From the NCBI RefSeq assembly GCF_016862115.1, contig NZ_BOMI01000087.1:35702-99701 (forward strand): DNA of 64,000 bases, given 5' to 3'. This document shows, piece by piece, positions 30,237 through 38,656 of this stretch (within the stretch, counting starts at the first letter, position 1; every line of letters begins with the position of its first letter). The notes under the pieces are model-generated. The model saw nothing but the letters and a program-made list of their open reading frames with translations, ran no database searches and was not told where the DNA came from. The stretch comes from Paractinoplanes deccanensis (lineage in GTDB: Bacteria > Actinomycetota > Actinomycetes > Mycobacteriales > Micromonosporaceae). The position numbers were made by a program, and so were the translations under genes.

Positions 30237-31619
30237 TCAGGGCAGTTCGTAGTTCTCGTTGAGAGCGGCGCCGCGGTCGGGCTTGTAGAGGTCGAATCCG
30301 CGCGGGTCACATTGGAGCCCGCCGTTGATGCAGTGCGAGGTGAGCGCGGCCAGTGTCGGCGCGTCCCAGGCGTTGAAGACGTCGTAGTGGAACGAGTAGC
30401 CGCGGCCGCTGGAGAAGCGGACGTTGCGCATGTCGCCGCTGACCGGCCACGCCATCTTGAACTCGATCATCGGGACGGCGACGGGGTGGTCGGCGGGGCA
30501 GACCCCGAGGACCGGGTACGCCATGTGGCTCTTGTGGTCGGGCGTGTCGAGGTGGATGCCGTTCCAGCAACTCGGGGCCTGCATCCGCACGTTGAGCTGA
30601 GTGCCGGCCGGGCAGGTGGCGGGTATGTCCCAGTTGAACGCGCTGTCGCCGCATTCGAAGCCTTCGACGGCGCCCGGGCTGTTGCGGAAGTCCTCGAGCG
30701 TCGCCTGCGGGCTGCCGACGACGTAGCGCAGCCCGGCGGGGAACGGGCGCACGCTGCGGTAGTCGATGACCCCTGACTTGTAGTAGATGACCTGGCGGCC
30801 GATCGGCTGCACCACGGTGTCGCCGTTGTACAGGGTCGGCATCCAGTAGCCGGTCTTGTCACCGGGCGTGATGCAGGACGTGCCGCCGGCCTTGAGCGTG
30901 GCGAGGGTGCTGCCGGCGTACGTGGTGGTGTTGCCCATGAACGTGTGCGAATGGGAGGCGCCCGGCAGGTTGGGGAAGACGATCGGGTCGTCGTTGAGGT
31001 TGCCGCGGCTCACCGAGCAGTTGGCCTGGAACTCATGGTGCGTGGTGGGCGGGTTGGTCGGCGCCGGGACGGCGGTCGACGGGGTCACGCCGGTGACCGG
31101 CGGATCGGCGAGCACGTAGCCGGGGCCTCCGGTCGGGGGCGGGTTCGTGTACTGGCCGTAGACCTGGAGCTCGTACAGGGAGTAGCCGTAGCCGGTGGCG
31201 CGCTGCGTGCCGTACATGCGGACGTAGCGACCCTGGCCGGTCACCGTCAGCGTCTGGGTGCCGCCCGTGGCGTTCGTGGTGCTGTAGACCGTGGTCCAGG
31301 CGGAGCCGTCGGGCGAGGTCTGGAGCTGGAAGGCCTTGGCGTACGCGGCCTCCCAGGTGAGCTTGACCGAGGTGATCGTGGCCGTGGAGCCGAGGTCGAC
31401 GCGCAGCCACTGCGGGTCGGACCAGGCGCTGCCCCACCTGGTCGTGGTGTTGCCGTCGACCGCGGCGGCGGCCGGGGCGCCGCCGTTCTCGGTGGACGAG
31501 GCGAGGGTCGGGCGGTTCTGCGAGAGCAGGGTGTCGGCGGCTTCGGCCGCCCGGGGCACGGCGGTCAGGGTGAGCGCCGCCGCGAGAAGGGCGGTGGGGA
31601 TCGCTCTGTGCGGGGTCAC
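30237..31619 (-). CDS. secreted F5/8C-DUF1996 protein
   Basis: A 460-residue exported protein starting at GTG 31619 with AAGGAG upstream. Its signal peptide ends near AAEAA, about residue 27. An F5/8 type C carbohydrate-binding domain (about 30-155) closely resembles the N-terminal one of the 26203 protein. A Pro/Thr linker follows, then a DUF1996 domain (about 195-455) with HHEFQANCSVSR, GASHSHTFMGN, CWNGIHLDTPDHKSHMAYP and several paired cysteines. DUF1996 is best known from fungal secreted proteins and has no firmly assigned activity; its conserved His/Asp clusters suggest metal-dependent catalysis. Operator 31637-31650 lies over its transcription start, so it shares the LacI regulon with the glucanase-like protein. 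Confidence 0.88.
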   Translation of the reverse strand: MTPHRAIPTALLAAALTLTAVPRAAEAADTLLSQNRPTLASSTENGGAPAAAAVDGNTTTRWGSAWSDPQWLRVDLGSTATITSVKLTWEAAYAKAFQLQTSPDGSAWTTVYSTTNATGGTQTLTVTGQGRYVRMYGTQRATGYGYSLYELQVYGQYTNPPPTGGPGYVLADPPVTGVTPSTAVPAPTNPPTTHHEFQANCSVSRGNLNDDPIVFPNLPGASHSHTFMGNTTTYAGSTLATLKAGGTSCITPGDKTGYWMPTLYNGDTVVQPIGRQVIYYKSGVIDYRSVRPFPAGLRYVVGSPQATLEDFRNSPGAVEGFECGDSAFNWDIPATCPAGTQLNVRMQAPSCWNGIHLDTPDHKSHMAYPVLGVCPADHPVAVPMIEFKMAWPVSGDMRNVRFSSGRGYSFHYDVFNAWDAPTLAALTSHCINGGLQCDPRGFDLYKPDRGAALNENYELP

Positions 31620-31636
31620 AGATTTCTCCTTTCGTT

Positions 31637-31650
31637 GGAGAGCGCTTTCC
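31637..31650. promoter_or_regulatory. LacI-type operator for the DUF1996 gene
   Basis: GGAGAGCGCTTTCC, identical to the site at 26172. It covers the predicted +1 (near 31645) of the minus-strand promoter. Confidence 0.78.
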
Positions 31651-31651
31651 G

Positions 31652-31680
31652 AGTCTGCGCTTCGCGCGCACGACGGTCAA
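31652..31680 (-). promoter_or_regulatory. promoter of the DUF1996 gene
   Basis: On the minus strand TTGACC (31680-31675), a 17-bp spacer, then CAGACT (31657-31652), directly followed by the operator at 31637-31650. Confidence 0.6.
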
Positions 31681-31719
31681 TGTCCCGCCGGTTCCGGAAC
31701 CGCCTGTTCGTGGCGCCGG

Positions 31720-31752
31720 GGAGAGCGCTCTCCATGTGCTATAAAGACGGTC
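31720..31752 (+). promoter_or_regulatory. autoregulatory operator and leaderless promoter of the LacI gene
   Basis: A perfect palindrome GGAGAGCGCTCTCC (31720-31733) lies 6 bp before the -10 element TATAAA (31740-31745). That is followed by 7 nt and ATG 31753. The operator occupies the -35/spacer region, so the LacI protein probably represses itself. Confidence 0.78.
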
Positions 31753-32787
31753 ATGCGAAGTGGACGGGCCCCGACCCTGGAGGACGTGGCCCGGGTCGCG
31801 GGGGTCTCACGGGCGACCGTGTCCCGGGTGATAAACGGGATTCGCAACGTCGATCCGCAGTTGCACGAGGTGGTGTGGGACGCGGTCGGCCAGACCGGTT
31901 ATGTGCCCAACCGCCTGGCCCGCTCGCTGGTCACCCGCCGCACGGGCACGGTGGCGCTGGTCGTCTCCGACTCCGAGGCGCACGACGACGACCCGTTCAT
32001 GAGCCGTTTCTTCGCCGACCCCTATTTCGGCCGCGTCGTCGGCGGTTTGATGAGCGTGCTGCGCCGCGAGGGCGTTCAGCTGGCCCTGCAGATCGTCGGC
32101 ACCGACGACGCCAAGAAGCGCCTGGTCGGCGACCTCCGCAGCGGCCAGGCCGACGGCGCCGTGGTCCTGTCACTTCCGGCGGTCGACCCGCTGCCCCGCA
32201 TGCTCACCGACGGCGGCATCCCGGCCGTCCTGATCGGCCGCCCCGCCGACCCGGTCCCCATCGACTACGTCGACCTGGCCAACGACACCGGCGCCGCCCT
32301 GGCCGCCGAACACCTGCTGGCCAGGGGCTGCCGCCGCATCGGCATGATCTCCGGCCCGGCGGACGTCCCCGCCAGCCTCGACCGCATCTCCGGCTTCCGC
32401 CGAGCCATGGCCCGCCACGGCCACGGCTGGTTCCCCACCGCCAGCGGCAACTTCACCCAGGACAGCGGCGAGGCCGCGATGCGCGCCCTGCTCGCCCAGG
32501 ACCCGGCCCTGGACGGCGTCTTCGTGGCGAACGACCTGATGGCCCTGGGCGCCCTGCTGGCCTTGCGCTCAACCCCGCAAAGCGTCCCCGACGACATAGC
32601 GGTGGTCGGCTTCGACGACAGCAGCGCCGCCACGGCCGCCGCCCCACCCTTGACCACGATCCGCCACCCTCTGGAGGACATGGCAGCCGAGGCCGCCCGC
32701 CTCCTCCTGGCCCGCGTCGAGGACCCCGCGATGCAGGTCTCCTCGGTCATCTACGAGCCGTCGCTGGTCAGGCGCACGTCAGCCTGA
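31753..32787 (+). CDS. LacI-family repressor of the local carbohydrate regulon
   Basis: A complete 344-residue LacI/GalR regulator. The HTH is TLEDVARVAGVSRATVSRVI (residues about 8-27), followed by the hinge helix region YVPNRLARSLVTRRTG. The effector domain ends with VFVANDLMALGALLAL, DDIAVVGFDDSSAA and PPLTTIRHPLEDMA. It sits between its own operator and the divergent DUF1996 gene, and four operator copies lie within 6 kb. The start at ATG 31753 is leaderless. The likely inducer is an oligosaccharide released by the co-regulated glucanase-like enzyme. The C-terminus is followed by a tandem-repeat spacer and a convergent antiporter gene. Confidence 0.96.
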   Translation: MRSGRAPTLEDVARVAGVSRATVSRVINGIRNVDPQLHEVVWDAVGQTGYVPNRLARSLVTRRTGTVALVVSDSEAHDDDPFMSRFFADPYFGRVVGGLMSVLRREGVQLALQIVGTDDAKKRLVGDLRSGQADGAVVLSLPAVDPLPRMLTDGGIPAVLIGRPADPVPIDYVDLANDTGAALAAEHLLARGCRRIGMISGPADVPASLDRISGFRRAMARHGHGWFPTASGNFTQDSGEAAMRALLAQDPALDGVFVANDLMALGALLALRSTPQSVPDDIAVVGFDDSSAATAAAPPLTTIRHPLEDMAAEAARLLLARVEDPAMQVSSVIYEPSLVRRTSA

Positions 32788-32890
32788 TCGGCCCTCACCA
32801 TGCTTCCCCCTCGCGGGCGCGGCCCGCCCAAATCCAACCCGCGCTCCAGCGGGTTTCGGTGCGCGACTGTCTCGATGCTCCTGTCGCCGC

Positions 32891-32965
32891 GGCGGGTCAG
32901 GGGCCGGCGGGTCAGGGGCTGGCGGGTCAAGGGCTGGCGGGTCAAGGGCTGGCGGGTCAGGGGCT
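32891..32965. repeat. five tandem 15-bp units
   Basis: Units GGCGGGTCAGGGGCY or GGCGGGTCAAGGGCT run without gaps from 32891 to 32965 (5 x 15 bp). The antiporter stop codon lies in the last unit. Because 15 is a multiple of 3, every unit repeats that stop in the same frame. Confidence 0.95.
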
Positions 32966-34057
32966 GGCGGCGAGGAACAGGAAGGCGGCCAGCAACGCCA
33001 GGTGGACGCCGCCCTGGAGGACGTTGGCTCGGCCGGGGACGATGGTCAGGGTGCCGACGACGACGGTCAGCGCCAGCAGGACCATCTGCGTGCCGCCGAG
33101 GCCCAGCAGGAGCGGGCCGGGCAGCCAGATCATCGCCAGGGCGATGGCTGGGATGGTCAGGCCGATGCTCGCCATGGCGGAGCCGATCGCCAGGTTGAGG
33201 CTGGTCTGGATGCGGTCGCGAGCGGCGGCGCGGACGGCCGCGATCGTCTCGGGCAGCAGGACCATGAGGGCGATGACAACGCCGACGACACCGTTGGGCA
33301 GGCCCACGTCCTGCACCGCCGACTCGATCGACGGGGACACTCCCTTGGCCAGGCCGACCACCGCGATCAGGGCCACCAGCAGCAGGCCGAGGCTGGTGAG
33401 CGCGGCCCGCCGGGTCGGCGGGTCGAGGTGCTCCTCCGCGTCGATCACCTTGCCGGACGTGGTGATCGGCAGGAAGTAGTCCCGGTGCCGCCGGGTCTGC
33501 ACCGTGACGAAGAGACCGTAGAGCGCGATCGACGCCACCGCCGCGAAGGCGAGCTGCGCCGGCGAGAACTGCGGCCCGGGCCGGCTCGTGGTGAAGCTCG
33601 GCAGGACCAGGCTGAGCGTGGCGATCGTCGCGACGGTGGCGAAGGCGCCGCCGGTGCCCTCCGCGTTGAACACCGCGACGTGCCGGCGAAGCGCGCCGAC
33701 GAGCAATGACAGTCCGAGAAGGCCGTTACAGGTGATCATCACCGCCGCGAAGACGGTGTCCCGAGCCAGCGACTGCGCCTTGTCCCCACCGCTGATCATG
33801 AGCGTGACGATCAGCGCGACCTCGATGATGGTGACCGCCACGGCAAGGACGAGCGACCCGAACGGCTCGCCGACCTTGTGCGCGACAACTTCGGCATGAT
33901 GAACGGCGGCAAGCACCGACCCGCCGAGCAGCAGCGCGACGACGACAACCACGGGCGGTGGCAGATCGCGTCCCCAGGTGAGGACGAGCGCGGCGATCGC
34001 CACGATGGGCACCACGACGGTCCAGTGAGCAAGGTAGCTGCGAATCTTGGCTTCCAT
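32957..34057 (-). CDS. CaCA-family cation/proton antiporter (ChaA-like)
   Basis: A 366-residue membrane protein with about 11 transmembrane helices. Two inverted alpha-repeats are recognisable by their acidic motifs: GEPFGSLVLAVAVTIIEVAL in the N-terminal half and LPETIAAVRAAARDRIQTSL in the C-terminal half. The latter is followed by NLAIGSAMASIGLTIPAIA, with GSA/SIG typical of the CaCA transport site. Relatives exchange Ca2+ (or Na+/K+) for protons across the plasma membrane. ATG 34057 is the only reasonable start. No regulator adjoins it. The 3' end is embedded in a tandem repeat array. Confidence 0.92.
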   Translation of the reverse strand: MEAKIRSYLAHWTVVVPIVAIAALVLTWGRDLPPPVVVVVALLLGGSVLAAVHHAEVVAHKVGEPFGSLVLAVAVTIIEVALIVTLMISGGDKAQSLARDTVFAAVMITCNGLLGLSLLVGALRRHVAVFNAEGTGGAFATVATIATLSLVLPSFTTSRPGPQFSPAQLAFAAVASIALYGLFVTVQTRRHRDYFLPITTSGKVIDAEEHLDPPTRRAALTSLGLLLVALIAVVGLAKGVSPSIESAVQDVGLPNGVVGVVIALMVLLPETIAAVRAAARDRIQTSLNLAIGSAMASIGLTIPAIALAMIWLPGPLLLGLGGTQMVLLALTVVVGTLTIVPGRANVLQGGVHLALLAAFLFLAASP

Positions 34058-34138
34058 CCGGCAACTTTGCCAGAAGGGAAGAGACCGCGCCTCACACGCG
34101 GCATTTTCCGCTACTCATGCCCCGCCGCGCGCCGGCCG

Positions 34139-34206
34139 CCCGGCGCACGGCGGCTGCCCGGCGCACGGCGGCTGCCCGGCGCACGGCGGCTGCCCGGCGC
34201 GCGGCG
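34139..34206. repeat. 18-bp tandem repeat, three full units and a partial
   Basis: CCCGGCGCACGGCGGCTG is repeated at 34139-34156, 34157-34174 and 34175-34192, with a partial unit to about 34206. It fills the gap between the methyltransferase stop (34209) and the antiporter start and contains no gene. Confidence 0.95.
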
Positions 34207-34208
34207 TG

Positions 34209-34970
34209 TCAGCGGAGGCCGATGACCGCAGCGTCGGTGCCGCCGCGCCACAGCACGCCGGCCTCGGTGAAGCCTGCCACGCGCAGGGCGTCGACGTGCC
34301 ACAGCGCCGGCGGGGTCCACTCCTGGCTGTGGCGCGTGGCCGGATAGATCCGGTCACGTTCCACCGCCTTCGGCGCGAGGAACTCGTCGGCCGCCGCTGC
34401 CGCCCACCAGTCACCCCACGACGTCGCCGCCCCCGTCGCGTAGCGCGCCTCGCGCTGCTCCCGGGCGTGGTCCCGCAGGCGCTCCGACAGCGTCGGCAGC
34501 GATTCCTCGGGCATGTGGTCGGCGTTCACGAAGATCCCGCCCGGCCGCAGCACCTCGCGGATCTCCCCGTACAGCGTCGCCACCCGCTCGGCGGGCAGCC
34601 AGTGCAGGGCCGTCGCGGTCAGCACCGCATCGAACCCCTCCTCCGGCAGCTTCGCCCGCCACCCCGGGTCGCCGAGGTCGGCGTCCACGATCGTCGCCCG
34701 TTCCCGCAGCGACGACGCGGCGATGGCCAGCAGCACCGGATCCTGGTCGAGCACCGTCACCCGAGCCCCCGGGAACCGCGCCAGCGCCCGCAGCGTGATC
34801 GTGCCGGTCCCGCCCGCCAGGTCGAGCAGCAGCGGCGGCTCGCCCTCGGTGACCGCCGCCACCGCTGCGAGCATCGCCCGGAACCGCTCCTCCCGGTCGG
34901 GCATGAAGGCTTCCTGCTGCCGGTCCCAGCTCTCCTGCCAGACGTGCGGGTTCCTCAAGTAAGCACTCAT
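34209..34970 (-). CDS. class I SAM-dependent methyltransferase
   Basis: A 253-residue protein. The SAM-binding motif I is LLLDLAGGTGTITLRALARF, with motif II VTVLDQDPVLLAIA. The later VDADLGDPGW, FDAVLTATALHWLPAERV and REVLRPGGIFVNADHMP follow the ubiquinone/menaquinone-type Methyltransf_11/25 layout. The N-terminal YLRNPHVWQESWDRQQEAFMP and the C-terminal EAGVLWRGGTDAAVIGLR suggest a small-molecule substrate. ATG 34970 is the start; no upstream codon extends homology. It stands alone, with the repeat array behind it and the VWA cluster convergent in direction but 60 bp away on the same strand. Confidence 0.88.
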   Translation of the reverse strand: MSAYLRNPHVWQESWDRQQEAFMPDREERFRAMLAAVAAVTEGEPPLLLDLAGGTGTITLRALARFPGARVTVLDQDPVLLAIAASSLRERATIVDADLGDPGWRAKLPEEGFDAVLTATALHWLPAERVATLYGEIREVLRPGGIFVNADHMPEESLPTLSERLRDHAREQREARYATGAATSWGDWWAAAAADEFLAPKAVERDRIYPATRHSQEWTPPALWHVDALRVAGFTEAGVLWRGGTDAAVIGLR

Positions 34971-35030
34971 GCCGCCAACGCTAGTTACCGGCCGGATCGC
35001 TCACAACCCGTTCCCACGGCTCGTCTCCCG

Positions 35031-36269
35031 TCATCGACCACCAGCCTTCCGCTCGTCGGTGAGGCGTTCGGCGAAGGCCTTCAGGTCGCGCCGCTCGATC
35101 GCCGCGGCCATCAGGTCGGGGAACGCGTCGGGCGTACAGGCGAAGGCCGGCACCCCGAGCGCCGCCAGTGCCGCCGCGTTCTCGTGGTCGTATGCCGGCG
35201 CGCCCTCGTCGGAGAGCGCGAGCAGGACGACCACCTGCACCCCGGCTGCGGTCATCTCCGCGACGCGGCGCAGCATCTGCTCCCGCACGCCGCCCTCGTA
35301 CAGGTCACTGATCAGCACGAAGATGCTGTCCCGCGGCCGCGTGATCAACTGCTGGCTGTACGCGATGGCGCGGTTGATGTCCGTGCCGCCGCCGAGCTGC
35401 GTACCGAAGAGAACCTCGACCGGATCGTCCAGCTGATCGGTCAGGTCCACGACCGCCGTGTCGAAGACGACGAGCGACGTGCGCAACGACTGCATCGACG
35501 CGAGCACCGCGGCGAACACGCCGGAGAACACCACCGACGCCGCCATCGAGCCGGACTGGTCCACGCACAGCACCACGTCGCGCTGCACGGCGGTGGTCCG
35601 CCGCCCATACCCGATCAGCCGTTCCGGGATGACCGTGCGGTGCTCGGCCTGGTAGTGCTTGAGGTTCGCCCGGATGGTCCGGTCCCAGTCGATGTCGGCG
35701 TGCTTGGGCCGATGGATCCGGGCCGCCCGGTTGAGCGCGCCGCTCACGGCGGCGCGCGTCTGCTGCGTGATGCGCTTCTCCAGCTGCTCGACGACAGTGC
35801 GCACGACCTGACGCGCGGCGTCCTTGGTCTTTTCGGGCATGACCCGGTTGAGCGACAGGAGCGTGCCCACCAGATGGACGTCCGGTTCGACCGCCGCCAG
35901 CATCTCCGGCTCGAGCAGCAGCCGGGTGAGGTCCAGCCGCTCGATCGCGTCGGCCTGCATGACCTGCACGACGGTGCTGGGAAAGTATTCGCGGATGTCG
36001 CCCAGCCACCGCGCCACCTTCGGCGCCGAACTGCCCAGCCCCGCCGACCGCTTGGCGCTGCGCTCGTTGTCGCCGTCGGCCCCGCCCCCGTCGTAGAGGG
36101 CGGCCAGCGCCGAGTCCATCGCGCCGTCGCGCCCCTCGGCCTTGCCGAGCGCCTCCTCGGCCGGCCCGCCGAGCACCATCCGCCAGCGCCGCAGCCGCTC
36201 CCGCTTGGCCGGATCCTCCGCAGCGTCGTCGAGACCGTTCGTGCCCACGGCACCCCCAGCCTGGCTCAT
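35031..36269 (-). CDS. VWA-domain protein of the MoxR/SWIM cluster (YehP-like)
   Basis: A 412-residue soluble protein, last gene of a four-gene cluster. The N-terminal 230 residues are helical and charged. The C-terminal von Willebrand A domain has MIDAS residues D237-x-S239-x-S241 in CVDQSGSMAAS, and later GGGTDINRAIAYSQ and FVLISDLYEGG. VWA proteins that partner MoxR ATPases act as metal-dependent adaptors or remodelling substrates. ATG 36269 overlaps the DUF5682 stop (ATGA). The combination with MoxR ATPase, DUF5682 and SWIM proteins resembles E. coli yehLMPQ, where this would be YehP. The biological role is not established. Confidence 0.9.
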   Translation of the reverse strand: MSQAGGAVGTNGLDDAAEDPAKRERLRRWRMVLGGPAEEALGKAEGRDGAMDSALAALYDGGGADGDNERSAKRSAGLGSSAPKVARWLGDIREYFPSTVVQVMQADAIERLDLTRLLLEPEMLAAVEPDVHLVGTLLSLNRVMPEKTKDAARQVVRTVVEQLEKRITQQTRAAVSGALNRAARIHRPKHADIDWDRTIRANLKHYQAEHRTVIPERLIGYGRRTTAVQRDVVLCVDQSGSMAASVVFSGVFAAVLASMQSLRTSLVVFDTAVVDLTDQLDDPVEVLFGTQLGGGTDINRAIAYSQQLITRPRDSIFVLISDLYEGGVREQMLRRVAEMTAAGVQVVVLLALSDEGAPAYDHENAAALAALGVPAFACTPDAFPDLMAAAIERRDLKAFAERLTDERKAGGR

Positions 36270-38656
36270 CGCACCTCCCCGTTCGCAGCCGACGTGGTGA
36301 TCGCGCCCCGCCCGCCAGGGCCGATGTCGTGGCCCAGCAGGGCGCTCAGCGTGGGCAGCACCAGGTCGGCCCGCTGCGGATCGAAGCCGAGACCGTCCGA
36401 GCCGCCGTCCCGCGCCGCACCGCGAGGACCGGCCACACGCTCGCCGATCGCCCGCCGTTCGCCGGCGTCGAACGCGCCGAAGGTGCGCCGCAGCAGCGGC
36501 AGCACGTCGTCGAACGCGTCCGCCGGGATGTCGGCCAGCCAGTCGTCGAGCAGCGTCAGCAGCGCCTCGTCGTGCACGAGCAGCAATCCGCCGCCGGCGA
36601 GGAACCCCTCGACCCAGGCCGCTCCGTGCGCGGGTGGTGTGCCGACCGTCAGCGGCAGCCGAAGGCGCCGGCGCACCTCGGCGCCGTCGAGCCGGCCGGC
36701 GTCGAGCAGCAGCCGGGTGAGCCGCCCGGCCAGGAGCCCGTGCAGGTCGGCTCGCCCCGCCAGCGACTCCAGCGTGGACAGCCACCGCTCCCGCAAGCCG
36801 TCGTCTTCGAGCAGGCCCACCGCGGCGTGCACCCCGTCGACCCGGTCACGCAGCAGCTTGGCGGCCTCGTCGGAGAGCGAGCCGACCGCCGACGGCAGCC
36901 CGGCGCACACCCGGCCGAGCAGGCTCGCGGTCACGGTGGCGAGCCCGGCCAGGTCCGTCCGCCGCACGTCGCCGTAGCGCAGGGTGCGCGCCAGCGCCGG
37001 GATCGCCGCCATCAGATGGGTGATGTCGGCGTCGAGGGCGGCACGTGCGTCGAGCGCGGCAAGAACCTGCGGGTACGCCTCCGCGAGATCGGCGAGCAGG
37101 CAGGTCTCCACGAGCGCCGTCACATCGGCCAGCGTCTCGGCACGGTCGGCGGCCCGCACGACCTTCGCCGTGGCCGCCGCCGCGACCGTGGTGCCGTACA
37201 TGCTGCCCTCGACGAGGCGCACGGCGAACTCCGGCTGCCAGCGCAACCGCCACTCCTCACGGAAGGTGCCGGTGCCCCGCCGGGTGGCCGCCGGCTCGCC
37301 CCACGGCACCTCGATGGTGCGAAGGCGATGCAGCAGGCGGCTGCGCCGCAGATCTGTCTCTTTGCGCAGGTCGAGATCGAGAGCGCGCTCCAGCGCCTCC
37401 GGCTTCAGCCGCGCGGCCCGCTGCTGCGCGGCCAGGTCTTTGGCGAGCGGCACGGCGGGCATGTCGTCGGGCACCCCGCCGAGGCGCTCGCCCACCACGA
37501 GCTTGCGGCTGATCAGCTCGACCCGAAGCGGCTCGCCGTCGCACATCACCGCCTCGGCAGCCTCGGTCACCTCGGCCAGCCCCGCGAGCGGCCGCCCGCG
37601 CAGCGTCGCGAGCGCCTCGGCCAGCCGGGCCGCCTCGATGACGTGCGCCGACGACGTGGGCACCCCCTCGCTGCGCAGCACCCCGGCGGCGTCCACCAGC
37701 CACCGCGGCACCACCTCGCCGGCGGAGGTGAACAGATGGTGATACCACCCCGGCGACGACACCCCCGCGCCGTAGCCCGACCACGACGCCAGCCGCCCGT
37801 ACGTCCAGGGCACCCAGGTGAAGTCGACCTTGGCTTTCCGGCGTCCCTTGAGCAGCGCGGCGTCGTCCTTGACGGCGACCTTGCGCGCCAGCGCGGGCAC
37901 GTGCCAGGCGCCGCAGACGACGGCGATCTCGGAGTATTTCTTGCGCGTCTCGCGCAGGACCGTGCGCATGTACGCCTCGCGCACGAGGTCGTCCGGATCC
38001 TCGGGGGAGTTGTCGCGGATCGCCGTCATCGCCTCGGCGATCGCCTCGAACGCCGGCATGCCCCGATGCTCGACGACGTCCTCCCACCAGCGCTCCGGAT
38101 CGTCGTATCCGGCCGCCGCGGCCAGCTCGCCGATCGGGTCGACCGGCCGCCGCGGACCCGCCTCCCCACCCGGCCCCGCCTCGACTGGGCCGTCCGTCTC
38201 CCCGCCCGGACCCCCCTCGACAGGACCGACCGTCTCCCCGCCCGGACCCCCCTCGACAGGACCGACCGTCTCCCCGCCCGGGGCTTCTGAGCTGGGCGGT
38301 CCCGGGTCACCGGGCGCGGGCGTGGGCTGCTTGGTATCGCCGGTCAGGCGGTAGGCGAAGGGAAGATCGAAGAAGCGGACCGGGACATCGTTGTCCACGG
38401 CCCAGCGGATCGCCTGCCACTCCGGCGAGAAGACGGCGAACGGCCAGAACGCCGCCCGCCGCGGGTCGTCCGAGGCGTAACCGAGCAGCGCGACCGGTGG
38501 CTCGAGGCCGGCGTCGGCCACCCAGCGCACGAGCCCGTCGGCCTCCGGCGGTCCCTCGACCAGCAGCACCTCGGGGCGCTGCCGGGCGAGCTCCTGCACC
38601 ACGGCGCGCGCCGAGCCCGGGCCGTGGTGACGGATGCCGTAGAGCCGCTCAGGCAT
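36266..38656 (-). CDS. DUF5682 family protein (YehM-like)
   Basis: A 796-residue protein. It begins RLYGIRHHGPGSARAVVQEL, the conserved DUF5682 N-terminus, followed by EVLLVEGPPEADGL, VRFFDLPFAYRLTGD and EIAVVCGAWHVPALA. This order recalls TraB/Tiki-like (erythromycin-esterase-like) folds with scattered His/Glu, so a hydrolase-like core is possible. A Pro/Gly-rich low-complexity insert near residue 155-215 consists of repeats of GPVEGGPGGET and precedes IGELAAAAGYDD. The ATG at 38656 overlaps the end of the MoxR gene by 8 bp, and its stop overlaps the VWA start. Function is unknown; the coupling implies a complex with those partners. Confidence 0.88.
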   Translation of the reverse strand: MPERLYGIRHHGPGSARAVVQELARQRPEVLLVEGPPEADGLVRWVADAGLEPPVALLGYASDDPRRAAFWPFAVFSPEWQAIRWAVDNDVPVRFFDLPFAYRLTGDTKQPTPAPGDPGPPSSEAPGGETVGPVEGGPGGETVGPVEGGPGGETDGPVEAGPGGEAGPRRPVDPIGELAAAAGYDDPERWWEDVVEHRGMPAFEAIAEAMTAIRDNSPEDPDDLVREAYMRTVLRETRKKYSEIAVVCGAWHVPALARKVAVKDDAALLKGRRKAKVDFTWVPWTYGRLASWSGYGAGVSSPGWYHHLFTSAGEVVPRWLVDAAGVLRSEGVPTSSAHVIEAARLAEALATLRGRPLAGLAEVTEAAEAVMCDGEPLRVELISRKLVVGERLGGVPDDMPAVPLAKDLAAQQRAARLKPEALERALDLDLRKETDLRRSRLLHRLRTIEVPWGEPAATRRGTGTFREEWRLRWQPEFAVRLVEGSMYGTTVAAAATAKVVRAADRAETLADVTALVETCLLADLAEAYPQVLAALDARAALDADITHLMAAIPALARTLRYGDVRRTDLAGLATVTASLLGRVCAGLPSAVGSLSDEAAKLLRDRVDGVHAAVGLLEDDGLRERWLSTLESLAGRADLHGLLAGRLTRLLLDAGRLDGAEVRRRLRLPLTVGTPPAHGAAWVEGFLAGGGLLLVHDEALLTLLDDWLADIPADAFDDVLPLLRRTFGAFDAGERRAIGERVAGPRGAARDGGSDGLGFDPQRADLVLPTLSALLGHDIGPGGRGAITTSAANGEVR

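Noticed and set aside
32891..32965. CRISPR-like array
   Set aside because: Units are 15 bp with no spacers. The same holds for the 17-, 18- and 48-bp arrays, and no cas genes are present.
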